Assembly (NCBI GenBank): GCA_025403435.1
Contig: CM046332.1
Span: 6,751,903 to 6,815,902, forward strand
Length of the DNA: 64,000 nucleotides
Source of the DNA: Artocarpus heterophyllus
Lineage: Eukaryota > Streptophyta > Magnoliopsida > Rosales > Moraceae
Reading direction: 5' to 3'
The stretch's first letter is position 1. Every line of letters begins with the position of its first letter. The position numbers and the translations under genes were made by a program. Below, piece by piece: positions 12,250-24,866 of this stretch. The notes below the pieces were generated by a model, which was given only the letters and a program-made list of their open reading frames with translations, was not told the origin of the DNA and searched no databases.

Positions 12250-13795
12250 ATTGTAAAGTAAAATGTGTAAAAACACTTTATCATCGATACTCAATAAAAA
12301 CATGTTAACTAGTGAGAATTACAATGATTGAAAAATGAACTTGAATATCATCCTTTCCTTTGAGAAACTAAAATTTGTGCTGACAACACTGTATCCTCTT
12401 GAACCTGCTGGGGATTCCACTAACAAGCAAATCTAAGCGTATGATAGTTGGTAAGATGCTAATGATTAGGCCTGTTATTATGTTATGGCTAGTATGAACA
12501 ATGTGCCGTAGGCTTAACATAAAGATTATGAGATTGTGAAGCAGATCTTGAATAATCTTGAAGACATTTTTGGAGGCCAAGCCTTAACAAAATGACAAAG
12601 GGCTCTTTGGAAAATTTTAAACTACAAGCGAAGACTAGGGACTCCTATGAAGGTGCATATGATGTTGGTCACAGGTTACCTTACTGATCTCAAACCCATT
12701 GAGCTGATATCGATGCTGAGTCACATATGACTATGGTCTTTGAGACTCTATTAACAGAATTCATCCCATTTAGAGCATCATATAATTTAAGCAATAGACA
12801 AGATATGACCTTGATTGAGTTGATGAAATAGTTATAGGAGTTTGAAAATCTGATTAGGGAAACCCCTGTTGGTGGTGAGGCTAACTTGGCAGCTACATCT
12901 GGTTCCAATCCTAACCAAGGGAATAGAAAGAAAGCAGAAGGCTAAGAATGAGAAATCTTCTACTCCAGCAAATGGCAGGAATAAGAAGAAAAAGAAGAAC
13001 CTGAAAAAGCTGAAGTGCTTTTTTTGTGGATAAGTTGGGCACATCAAGAAGAATTGCAAGGACTTCCTTTCTTGAAGAGGTAAGTGTGAACTTCTGGTAA
13101 TTGAAACTTGTTTAGTTAAGTAATCAAGTAATACTTAGGTCATAGATTCAGAAGCAACTAATCATCTTTTTGTTTCTCTGTAGGGGTACAAGGAAACAAG
13201 AAGTTTGCTGCATGAAGGCTTCACATTACGGATGGGCAATGGACTTTGGTGTTAGCTAAAGCAATAAGAGATGTCCATTTTTATTTTGACAACTATAGGA
13301 TTTTAGTTTTGAAAGATTTTTTTTTATGTTCCTAGACCTAAAAAGGATTTATTATCTATGGCTTGTTTATTTAAAGACTCTTATTCAGTATCTTTATATA
13401 ATAAAATGGTGATTCATAAAAACAAATCCTTTATCTGTGATGGACAAATGTAAAACAATCTATATTTTATCAAACCTAAGATGGACTCATTGATAAATAC
13501 TGATGCTAAAGGAAGCAGTGTGGCTCCGCAAGTTTCTTAGGGATCTTGAGGTAGTTCTTGGTATGGATATGGCAGTATCGCTGCATTGAGATAACACTAT
13601 AGCATTAACTAATGCTAAGGAACTAAGGTTTCAGAAAAAGAGTAAGCAGATTCATTGAAAGTATCATGTGATAAAGAACAAATGGTGAATGAAGATGTGG
13701 AAATATATTTGATCATGTCTGAGGACATTATGGCCTATTGGGGCCACGAGGACGCGAAACATATCATATTTACTCACTTAGTGCAAGTGGAAGAT
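12250..13795 (+). pseudogene. W gag-pol remnant with internal deletion
   Basis: It aligns by eye with V from the gag start (the ATG near 12270 is lost) through the capsid region, then an SNP-type linker. The zinc knuckle keeps all its Cys/His positions but is interrupted by TAA at about 13031. The protease block reads VIDSEATNH, with the DSG Gly changed to Glu. Near 13505 the GAG-pre-integrase region jumps directly into the end of RNase H (GSSVAPQVS-type wrong frame; the DNA matches V from 43805). Integrase and RT are therefore missing. A polypurine tract, AAGTGGAAGAT, ends the remnant just before the LTR. There are many stops and shifts; no product is expected. Confidence 0.8.
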
Positions 13796-14259
13796 AATTA
13801 GACATAGTGCCCTAAGGAGTAAAATGTTGTAATATTTTTTTGGAGATATTTTATCAGTAAAGAGATTATTTATTATTTATATACCAAAGTTTGTCCTCTT
13901 TATGTTCATGTCTATTTAATGTATGATAAGCAAACAAAAGTCTTAGATAGTCGGTATAAACCTTTAAGAAATGTGCATATGGACAATTATATGGAAGATA
14001 TGAATTTTAAACGTGATGGTCAAAATCAAAAGACCTGCAAACGAGAGAATTAAGATAGGTGCTTTTTTCATGGTAAAATTGTTATGTTGTCTACATCCCT
14101 AACGAGAGGTGGCTTATTTTTGTCATTGGAGTGGGACCCCACCAGTAGAAATATTGGTGCATTGTCGTAGGTAACGACGTATTGGATCGGGACATCAAAG
14201 TTGAATTGATTTGGTTAATAATTCAGTTTATGCAAATTAATTCACATTAGACAATCACA
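13796..14259 (+). repeat. W 3' LTR, first piece
   Basis: The LTR starts after the polypurine tract; TGTTAG has decayed to AATTAG, followed by CATAGTGCCCTAAGGAG. It runs to the TCACA target site of X (14255-14259) and resumes at 36342. The outer solo LTR at 58111 has the same AGTGCCCTAAGGAGTAAAATG start, so both belong to the W subtype. Confidence 0.8.
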
Positions 14260-16172
14260 TGTTAGACGTGTATGCCCTAAGGAGTAAAAATGTAATATGT
14301 TTTTAGAGACATTTTTATCAATAAAGAATTTATTTATTATTTATATACCAAATTTTGTCCTCTTTACATTCATATTTGTTAAATGTATGTTAAGCAAACA
14401 ATAGTCTTAGACTATTGGTCTAAACCTTTAAGAATTGAGCATATGTTGGAAGAATTATGCGAAAGACACGATTCGTAAGGTGACGGTCTAAATCGTAAGA
14501 TCTGCAATTGAGGGAATAAAGTTGGACGCTTTATTAATGCAAAGATTATTATGTTGTCTATATCTTTATTGGGAGATGGTTTGTCTTGACCATCGGAGGT
14601 GGACTCCGTGAATACAAACATTGGCGCATTGTCATAGGTAAATAGTCTTAACATTCTATTGATTCATTTTAGACAATCATTTGTATTATAGCTTAATCCT
14701 AAGATGAATAGTAGGCCTATTGTCTTGACTTATGTCTTTTGATGTACCAAAGGGTGACATCCACATTTTAATAGTGATATGCATGCTAGTACGTTAGAGG
14801 CATGACTCTTGATACCGTAGACCTGTTATTCATAGATATATAATCCATAGCTCCTCTTTAGGAGTAGTGATAACTTCTTATTTGCATTATCCTGTAATTG
14901 AAAAACTAAATGCTCAACCATTTAGATACATAGGTGTAACCAAATGGTATACTGTCTTTGGATGGTAAGTTTTCTGATGATGAGATAATAGAACGTAAGA
15001 TAAAAATAACCAAGAAGGTAAGACAGAACTTGTCCTTAGGCGAATTATGGATAACATAATGGGGATACGATACATTATGATATGTCATAGAGACTTAGCT
15101 ATAAAAGCTTCATAATTCTATATAGTTCGAGAGTGCAGTTCCAAGCTTTTAGTGAAGTAGCATTGGAGTTGATAATTATGCAATGTATATCAAGGATATT
15201 AGGTTTCGTAATTATCAAGAGCTTGAACTATATAGGTCCATTTGGTTCCCTTTGCTAGCTCACAAAAAACCTGTAACAATACGGCATGCTTTTCTAATAA
15301 TTGGTGACTTATGTCAAATTTATCAGATTGGCTAAAATTTGATAGAATTAGATAATTCATGTTTGTTTATCGGTTGAATTAATTTTGTGATAAAATTAAT
15401 TCAAGATAAACTTGTTGAATTCATGTCTGTTTATCGGTTGGATGAATTTTGAATTAATTCAAGATAAACTTATTGAATTATCAGGAATATTTATGTTCCT
15501 AAAGATTATCTAGATATGACTGTTTTAATCATATAACTTCTCTATTGGGTCATTTGAATTAAAACTAAGCTCTATCCTAAGATTCTCTGATGAAAAATAA
15601 AGATTCACAGGGATCTTTAATTGGAGTTTTGTCAGGGCAATCTTTAAGTTTGGTCTTCTGATTGAGGAGGTTCAGCTGGTCGATCTGTCGGTTTGGCCTG
15701 TCGACTAGGCGATAAAAGGATCACATGTTTCCACATAGATTTTATTAGGTATTGATCCTGATTTGATTCTAATTCAAATTTTTGAGCCTTTATCTGATAA
15801 GGACTGACTCCTAGCCCCAACCTTTATATAAAAGGGAGTGAGTCTCATTATTATTTAGATCAGTTGAGAAATCTAGAGTGAGACTCTGTTAGTGAGACTC
15901 TAAAACTCCCTAGAGAGCTATCATTCACAAATCATGAATTATAGCTTGGGTTCTCTCAATTGGTTGGAAGGAGAGTCACCTAGTGGAAATGTTGAATGAC
16001 ATGAGCTCACACTCACTCCCATCGTGGGCAAAGAATGGATTGTGAGAGTTTTTTGAGATTCAAAGGTTAGTAAGATCTGGTTAATTTATGCATTTATTAT
16101 GTCAAACCTGTGTTTTGAAAACTAAACTAATATAAAAATTTTAAAATTTAGTTGCATACTATTTTTCCAACA
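14260..16172 (+). repeat. X LTR1 (original 5' LTR)
   Basis: It is 1,913 bp and ends in CCAACA before a TTTGGTATCAAAGAC primer site. It shares with LTR2 a deletion in U3 (TCATAGGTAAATAGTCTTAAC, near 14630) where other copies read TGACGTGTTGGATC. A second deletion in U5 near 16035 removes the GACCAGTTGGTTGAGG block that LTR2 retains, so it happened after the duplication. The U3 palindromic array is mostly deaminated (15660-15710). Confidence 0.88.
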
Positions 16173-17818
16173 TTTGGTATCAAAGACATGGCTTTTACGT
16201 AAATTTACCAGTTTGTGATCATGCTATATATATAAATGATGTGATCTTTATCTCTCCTATGCTTGAATTTAATTTTTAGAGAGTTGGCACTCTAGGGTTT
16301 CTATATAGTTTTATATGTTGTCATGGATTATATGGTGAATGCATATTAATTAATTAATTAATTTATTTCAGTTATGGTTCGTTAGAGGTTAAAATGTGTA
16401 TCTAGGTTTTTTATGTAATTAGATGGCAGACTATCATTTTCGTCTAGGAATTATTATTTAATTTTAAACTTATAAGAATTTTATAATTAAATAATTATTC
16501 AGAGAAGACAAATCTAGAAGCAGATTTAGAAGATTGATGATGGCGTTCCCATGTATTTCCTATGTCTAATTTTATGTTTTTGAATTGTTGAAAATAAAAT
16601 TAATGAATTGCATCAAAATTGTATTTTCTAGGAAGGGGTGATCTCTGCTCGGTCGGCATACTGGAACTCTAGGATCAGTAGGCCGATGGTTGCAGAATCG
16701 GCAGGTTAGACTTTAGGTTTGGCAGGCCGTCCACTGGGCAGAAATCAGGTGGCTCTAGTGGTAGGCCAAACAATCATGAACGGCAGGCTGACCTGAAAAG
16801 ATCGACAGGCCGAAGGGTCATGACTGGCACGCTAATCATACACATTGGCTTGCTAGTAGAGAGCTAGAAGTTTTTCTAAAAAAGGTGGAGTTTTTGATAC
16901 AATTTTAATTTTATTTTTGGGACATTTCTAAGACGCATAAAATTTTGATATGACTAGAAATATGGAGTATTCAATTCATGCAGGATTGAAGACTTGAAGA
17001 CGGGCTTTATATGAAGAAGGATATAGCTTGAGGATTCAAGGATGAAGAATTGACAATATGTATCGATTATTTGCTTGTAATCTTTATTTTCTATTCTCTA
17101 GGGTAGAACCATAATATTATGGTTATTTATTATTATTTTGCTTGTATCTTTGCTTGATTACTTTACTTGTCTGCATTATAATATGATTTTCCATGTATAT
17201 TGATAACATGCCATATAGACTAGGGAGTGCCATTAAATTTAAAATTGTTCATGCATGTTTTTAAAATAAAACCTTAATTTCAAAAGATTGACTGGGAGAA
17301 GGTTTTCGAAGAGAGAACCTACGGCTTCCATTGTTGGTCCATAGGAAGAATATGGTAGTTTTGACCTCTAGAAAGCAATTTCTATCATGTACCAGGTTGG
17401 ATCTCTAAGAAGATAAGGTATTTTAGCATGATTTATCGTTGCACACCCCTAGGTGGTGATTATAAATCATGGATAAAATATTGAAATGATGGTTATACAC
17501 TCATGTTAATTTTATTATTAACCTCCCCTAGGAGCTTTCTTAATAAATTAATGGCCAAAAAAACAATTATTAAGATATGTTGGATCATACGGGTCTTGGA
17601 TGGTATACATTAAGCAGGAGGGGATCCATGTTCCTGATTGAATTTGGCATGACTCCCCTAGGAGCTTGTTGAATTCTGAGTTGGAAATTATCATTGTAAG
17701 GTTGTGATATTTTTAAGGTTTTGACACATAAACACAGTTGCCTGTTTTTATATGATTGTGTTATGTTACTAAATTATTATGCTATGTTTGGTAAATGATT
17801 CTTTAATGTAGATTAAAA
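16173..17818 (+). other. X internal copy 1: primer site and leader
   Basis: A primer site, TGGTATCAAAGAC, starts at about 16176 and is followed by the family leader. It holds the GC-rich palindromic array (about 16640-16860), the CTCTAGGGTAGAACCAT block, the CCCCTAGGAGCT blocks, and the GTAAGG...AATGTAG candidate intron before gag. It has no gene. Confidence 0.8.
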
Positions 17819-18549
17819 ATGTCTAAAAATGCTTTATCATCGATACTTAACAAAAACCAATTAACTGGAGAGATCTATAATGATTGGAAATGAAACCTTA
17901 ATATCATCCTCTCCTTTGAGAAACTGAAATTTGTGCTGACAACATCTTGTCCTCCCTAGCCTACGGGAGATTCCACAAATGATCATATCCAAGTATATGA
18001 TCATTGGAAAGATGCTAATAATCAAGCCTGCTACTATGTTATGGCCAGTATGAATAACGTGTTGCATGCTTAACATGAGGATTATGAGACTGCTAAGCAG
18101 ATCTTGGATAATCTAGAAGACATGTTTAGAGGCTAAGCCTTAACAAAGGGGCAAGGTGCTAGCATGAATAACGTGTTGTATCTTGTTTTTATGCTCTTAA
18201 ATTTAAGAGGAGTTTAATTTCTGTATCTTATTTATTTAAAGACTCCTATTTGGTTTCTTTTAATAATAAAGTGATGATTCGTAAAAATAAATCCTTTATC
18301 TGTTCCAGATGGATGCAAAATAATCTATATTTTATAAAACCTAAGATGGACTTATTGCTTAATGCTGAGATGAATGATAATAACTCTAAAAGACTTAAAA
18401 CTTCTCACTTTAATAATACCTATCTTTGGCATTTATGCCTTGGTCATATTGACTTGAATAGGATTCAAAGGTTAGTAAGTGATGGACCTTTAAGTCACTT
18501 AAAGGTGGAATCTTTTCCTCAATGTGAATCTTGTTTGGAGGGTAAAATG
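17819..18549 (+). pseudogene. X copy 1: gag start fused to GAG-pre-integrase
   Basis: Gag starts at ATG 17819 (MSKNALSSILNKNQL). It is broken by a Trp-to-stop after NDWK and by TAG at 17957-17959, codon 47, the same codon that is a stop in V. Near 18160 the middle of gag, the zinc knuckle and the protease are deleted. The sequence then passes through a short filler, GCTAGCATGAATAACGTGTT, which repeats DNA at about 18045-18065. It resumes in the GAG-pre-integrase region (KTSHFNNTYLWHLCLGHID, CESCLEGKM). It ends in AAAATG directly against LTR2. Confidence 0.8.
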
Positions 18550-20499
18550 TGTTAGACAGGTATGCCCTAAGGAGTAAAAATGTAATATGTTTTTTGAGAC
18601 ATTTTTATCAACAAAGAATTTATTCATTTATATACCAAATCTTGTCCTCTTTACATTCATATTTGTTGAATGTATGTTAAGTAAATAGTAGTCTGAGACT
18701 GTCGGTCTAAACCTTAAGAATTGGGCATATGATGGGATGATTATGTGGAAGACACGATTCTTAAGGTGATGGTCTAAAACATATGATCCGCAATTGAGAG
18801 AATAAAGTTAGGCACTTTATTCATGTAAAGATTGTTATGTTTTCTATATCCCTTTTGGGAGATGGTTTATCTTGACCATCGGAGGTGGACTCCGTGAATA
18901 GAAATATTGGCGCATTGTCATAGGTAAATAGTCTTAACGTTCTATTGATTCATTTTAGACAATCATTTGTATTATAGCTTAATCCTGAGATGAATAGTAG
19001 GCCTATTGTCTTGACTTATGTCTTTTGATGTACCAAAGGGTGACATCCACATTTTAATAGTGATATGCATGCTAGTACGTTAAAGGCATGACACTTGTTA
19101 CCGTAGACCTGTTATTCATAGATATATAATCCATAGCTCCTCTTTAGGAGTAGTGATAACTTCTTATTTGCATTATCCTGTAATTGAAAAACTAAACGCT
19201 TAACCATTTAGATACATAGGTGTAACCAAATGGTATAATGTCTTTGGATGGTAAGTTTTCTGATGATGAGATAATAGAACGTAAGATAAAAATAATTAAG
19301 AAGGTAAGACAGAACTTGTCCTTAGGCCGATTATGGATAATACTATGGGGATATGATACAATATGATATGTCATAGAGACTTAGCTATACGAGCTTCTTA
19401 ATTCTATATAGTTCGAGAGTGCAGTTCCAAGCTTTTAGTGAAGTAGCATTGGAGTTGATAATTATGCAATGTATATCAGGGATATTTGGTTTCGTAATTA
19501 TCAAGAGCTTAAACTATATAGGTCCATTTGGTTCCCTTTTCTAGCTCACAAAAAACCTGTAACAATACGTTATGCTTTTCTAATAATTGGTGACTTATGT
19601 CAGATTTATCAGATTGGCTAAAATTCGATAGAATTCGATAATTCATGTTTGTTTATAGGTTGAATTAATTTTGTGATAAAATTAATTCAAGATAAACTTG
19701 TTAAATTCATGTCTGTTTATCTGTTGGAAGAATTTTGAATTAATTCAAGATAAACTTATTGAATTATCAGGAATATTTATGTTCCTAAAGATTATCTAGA
19801 TATGACTGTTTTAATCATATAACTTCTCTATTGGGTCATTTGAATTAAAACTAAGCTCTATCCTAAGATTCTCCGATGAAAAATAAAGATTCACAGGGAT
19901 CTTTAATTGGAGTTTTGGCAGGGCAATCTTTAAGTTTGGTCTTTTGATTGAGGAGGTTCAGCTGGTCGATCTGTCAGTTTGGCCTATCGACTAGGCGATA
20001 AAAGGATCACATGTTTCCACATAGATTTTATTAGGTATTGATCCTGATTTGATTCTGATTCAAATTTTTGAGCCTTTATCTGATAAGGACTGACTCCTAG
20101 CCCCAACCTTTATATAAAAGGGAGTGAGTATCATTATTATTTAGATCAGTTGAGAAATCTAGAGTGAGACTCTGTTAGTGAGACTCTAAAACTCCCTAGA
20201 GAGTTATCATTCACAAATCACGAATTATAGCTTAGGTTCTCTCAATTGGTTGGAAGGAGAGTCACCTAGTGGAAAAGCTGAATGACATGAGCTCACACTC
20301 ACTCCGATCGTGGGCATAGAAGACCAATTGGTTGAGGCTATTCTAGACTGTTACTTTCTTCATGGATTGTGGGAGTTTTTTGAGATTCAAAGGTTAGTAA
20401 GATCTGGTTAATTTATGCATATATTATGTCAAGCCTGTGTTTTGAAAAATACTCTAATATAAAAATTTTAAAATTTAGCTGCATACTATTTTTCCAACA
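18550..20499 (+). repeat. X LTR2 (chimeric, from unequal crossover)
   Basis: It is 1,950 bp. Its first ~230-330 bases follow LTR3: TTTATTCATTTATATACC, CCTTAAGAATTGGGCATATGATGGGATG and AACATATGATCCG. From about 18880 on it follows LTR1: GGAGGTGGACTCCG, GGTAAATAGTCTTAAC, and the same 3' end and primer-site variant. The upstream flank is AAATG, identical to the TSD of LTR3. This is what recombination between the nested LTR3 and LTR1 would leave. Confidence 0.85.
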
Positions 20500-22856
20500 T
20501 TTGGTATCAAAGACATGGCTTTTACGTAAATTTACCAGTTTGTGATCATGCTATATATATAAATGATGTGATCTTTATCTCTCCTATGCTTGAATTTAAT
20601 TTTTAGAGAGTTGACACTCTAGGGTTTCTATATAGTTTTATATGTTGTCATGGATTATTTGGTGAATGCATATTAATTAATTAATTAATTTATTTCGGTT
20701 ATGGTTCCTTAGAGGTTAAAATGTGTATCTAGGTTTTTTATGTAATTAGATGGCAGACTATCATTTCCGTCTAGGAATTATTATTTAATTTTAAACTTGT
20801 AAGAATTTTATAATTAAATAATTATTCAAAGAAGACAGATCTAGAAGCAGATTTAGAAGATGGATGATGGCATTCCCATGTATTTCCTATGTCTCTAATT
20901 TTATGTTTTTGAATTGTTGAAAATAAAATTGATGAATTGCATCAAAATTGTATTTTCTAGGAAGGGGTGATCTCTGCTCGGTCGGCATACTGGAACTCTA
21001 GGATCGGTTGGCCGATGGTTACAGAATCGAAAGGTCAGACTTTAGGTTTGGTAGGCCGTCCATGGGGCAGAAATCATGTGGCTCTGGTGGTAGGCCAAAC
21101 AATCATGAACGGCAGGCCGAAGGGTCATGACTGGCAGGCTAATTATACACATCGGCTTGCCAGTAGAGAGCTAGAAATTTTTCTAAAAAAGGTGCAGTTT
21201 TCGATACAATTTTAATTTTATTTTTGGGACATTTCTAAGACGCATAAAATTTTTATATGACTAGAAATATGGAGTATTCAATTCATGCAGGATTGAAGAC
21301 TCGAAGACGGGCTTTATATGAAGAAGGATACAGCTTGAGGATTCAAGGATGAAGAATTGACAATATGTATCGATTATTTGCTTGTAATCTTTATTTTCTA
21401 TTCTCTAGGGTGGAACCATAATATTATGGTTATTTTTTATTATTTTGCTTGTAGCGTTGCTTGATTGCTTTACTTGTCTGCATTATAATATGATTTGCCA
21501 TGTATATTGATAACATGCCATATAGACTAGGGAGTGCCATTAAATTTAAAATTGTTCATGCATGTTTTTAAAATAAAACCTTAATTTCAAAACATTGACT
21601 GGGAGAAGGTTTTTGAAGAGAGAACCTATGGCTTCCATTGTTGGTCCATAGGAGAATATGGTAGTTTTGACCTCTAGAAAGCGATTTCTATCATGTACCG
21701 GGTTGGATCTCCAAGAAGATAAGGTATTTTAGCATGATTTATCATTGCACACCCCTAGGTGGTAATTATAAATCATGGATAAAATATTGAAATGATGGTT
21801 ATACACTCATATTAATTTTATTATTAACCTCCCCTAGGAGCTTTGTTAATAAAATTAATGGCCAAAAAAACAATTATTAATATATGTTGGATCATACGGG
21901 TCTTGGATGGTATACATTAAGCAGGAGGGGATCCGTGTTCCTGATTGAATTTGGCATGACTCCCCTAGGAGCTTGTTGAATTCTGAGTTGGAAATTATCG
22001 TTGTAAGGTTGTGATATTTTTAAGGTTTTGACACATAAACACAGTTGCATGTTTTTATATGATTGTGTTATCTTACTAAATTTTTATGCTACGTTTGGTA
22101 TGTGATTCTTTAATGTAGATTAAAAATATCTAAAAATGCTTTATCATCGATACTTAACAAAAACCAATTAACCAGAGAGATCTATAATGATTGGAAATGA
22201 AACCTTAATATCATCCTCTCCTTTGAGAAACTGAAATTTGTGCTGACAACATCTTGTCCTCCCTAGCCTATGGGAGATTCCACAAATGATCATATCCAAG
22301 TATATGATCATTGGAAAGATGCTAATGATCAAGCCTGCTACTATGTTATGGCCAGTATGAATAACGTGTTGCATGCTCAACATGAGGATTATGAGACTGC
22401 TAAGAAGATCTTGGATAATCTAGAAGACATGTTTGGAGGCTAGGCCTTAACAAAGGGGCAAGGGGCTAGCATGAATAACATGTTGTATCTTGTTTTTATG
22501 CTCTTAAATTTAAGAGGAGTTTAATTTCTGTATCTTATTTATTTAAAGACTCCTATTTGGTTTCTTTTAATAATAAAGTGATGATTCGTAAAAATAAATC
22601 TTTTATCTGTTCCAGATGGATGCAAAATAATCTATATTTTATCAAACCTAAGATGGACTTATTGCTTAATGCTGAGATGAATGATAATAACTCTAAAAGA
22701 CTTAAAACTTCTCACTCTAATAAGACCTATCTTTGGCATTTGTGCCTTGGTCATATTGACTTGAATAGGATTCAAAGGTTAGTAAGTGATGGACCTTTAA
22801 GTCACTTAAAGGTGGAATCTATTCCTTAATGTGAATCTTGTTTGGAGGGTAAAATG
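20500..22856 (+). pseudogene. X internal copy 2: leader, gag start, GAG-pre-integrase
   Basis: This is a near-identical second copy of 16173-18549. It has the same primer site, leader with palindromic array (20970-21175), gag deletion and filler (near 22465-22485), and ends in the same AAAATG. The gag start codon is ATA here (22126). The codon-47 TAG is shared (22264-22266). The GAG-pre-integrase region ends in a stop at about 22828 (CAA to TAA). Differences from copy 1 are few and mostly transitions, so the duplication is much younger than the element. Confidence 0.85.
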
Positions 22857-24866
22857 TGTTAGACATGTATGCCCTAAGGAGTAAAAATGTAATATGTTTT
22901 TGGAGACATTTTTATCAATAAAGAATTTATTCATTTACATACCAAATCTTGTCCTCTTTACATTCATATTTGTTGAATGTATGTTAAGCAAACAGTAGTT
23001 TGAGGCTGTTGGTCTAAACCTTAAGAATTGGGCATATGATGGGATGATTATGCGGAAGACATAATTCTTAAGGTGATGGTCTAAAACATATGATCCGTAA
23101 TTAAGGGAATAAAGTTGGGCGCTTTATTCATGTAAAGATTGTTATGTTGTCTATATTCCTTTTGGGAGATGGTTTGTCTTGAGCATCGGAGTTGGACTCT
23201 GTGAATAGAAACATTGGCGCATTGTCACAGGTGACAATGTGTTGGATCAGGACATAAAGTGAATTGATTTGGATTAATAATTCTGTCTTAGTAAATCGAT
23301 TCACTTTAGACAATCATTTGCATTGTATCTTAATCCTGAGATGAATAGTGGGCCCGTTTTCTCGACTTGTGTCTTTTGATGTGCCAATGGGTGACTTCCA
23401 CATCTCAATAGTGGTATGCATGCCGGTACGTTAGAGGCATGACTCTTGATAGCGTAGACTTGTTATTCATAGATATGGAATCCATAGCTCCTCTTTAGGA
23501 GTAATGATATCCTCTTATATGTGTTGTCCTGTAATTGAAAAACTGGAGCGCTCAACCATTTGGATACATAGGTGTAACCGAATGGTATACTATCTTTGGA
23601 TGGTAAGTTTTCTAATGGTGAGACAATGGAACGTAAGATAAAAATAATCGGGAAGGTAAGACAGAACTTGTCTTTTAGCCGATTATGGATTATCATATGG
23701 GGATACGATAATTATGGTATGTCATGGAGACTTAGCTACACGAGCTTCGTAATTCTATAAAGTTTGAGAGTGCAGCTCCAAGCTTTTAGTGGAGTAGCGT
23801 TGGAGTTGATAATTGTGAAATGTATATCTGGGATATTAGGTTTCATAATTATCATGAGCTCAAACTTTATTGGTCTATTTTGGTCCCCTTTACTAGCTCA
23901 CAAAATCCTGTAACGACACGGCGTGTTTTTCCAATAATTGGTGACTTATGTCAAAATTATCAGATTGGTTTAAAATTTGTAAGAATCAAATAATTCATGT
24001 CTGTTTATTGGTTGAATTAATTTTGTAATAAAATTAATTTAAGATAAATTGTTGAATTATTGGGATCGGATTATTCTTGTCTGTTTATCGATTGATTTAA
24101 TTTTGGATAAATTAGATCAAGATAAACTTGTAGAATTATTGCGAATTGATTTATTTTCTTAGAGATTATCTTGATAAAGTTTGTTTTGATCAGATATCTT
24201 TTCTATTGGGTTATTTGAATCAAAACTGAGACTTTATCCTATAGAATCTCGGGTGAAAAATAAAAGATTCGCGGAGATTTTTTCTCGAGAGTTTGGCCTG
24301 TCGAATGACGAGTTCGGCCTGCCGATGGATCCTGTTCGGTCTGCCGATCAGCAAGAAATAAGATTACGTATTTTCATGCGAATCTTATCAGATATTGATC
24401 CGAACTTGATTCTGTTTCGAGTTTTTGAGACCTAATCTGATAAGGACTGACCCCAGGACCAATGGCTATATAAAGGGAGTGAGTCTCATGATTTACTCAG
24501 ATCAATTGAGAGATTAAGAGTGATACTCTTCTAGTGAGCATCTAAAAACTCCCTGAGAGCTTTTGTTCATAAATCACGAACACTAACTTTGGGTTCTCTC
24601 TATTGGTTGGAAGGAGAGTTACCGGTGGAAGAGCTGTACGTGTGAGCCCACACTCACTCCAGTTGTGGATAGAGAATAGCAAAGAAGACCAGTTGGTTGA
24701 GGCTCTTCTGGAACGTTACTTCTCTACCCAGGCTGCGGAGGATCTTCACACAAAAGTTAGCAAGATTTGTCTAATTTATACATATAGCATGTAAAACTTG
24801 TGTTTTGAAAATTACTCTAATGAAATATTTTTAAAAAAAATTCCACTGCGCATCACGTTTCCAACA
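22857..24866 (+). repeat. LTR3: solo copia LTR nested in X pol
   Basis: It is 2,010 bp, TGTTAGACATG to CCAACA, with a perfect TSD, AAATG (22852-22856, 24867-24871). Joining the flanks restores GGAGGGTAAAATGACCAAAAG exactly as in V (41590). There is no primer site after it, so it is a solo LTR. It is V-like in subtype: U3 array with TTCGGTCTGCCGATCAGC, TATATAAAGGGAGTGAG, and a GTTTCCAACA end. Confidence 0.9.

Noticed and set aside
18535..18555. The AAAATG-TGTTAG junction seemed to be a precise deletion to the LTR edge using GGAGGGTAAAATG as a new polypurine tract
   Set aside because: The LTR3 target duplication AAATG and the chimeric LTR2 explain the junction by solo-LTR insertion plus unequal crossover.
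22168..22383. Minus-strand open frames opposite gag, repeated at 17861 and 12368
   Set aside because: They are reverse-strand shadows of the gag coding region, repeated only because gag is repeated.
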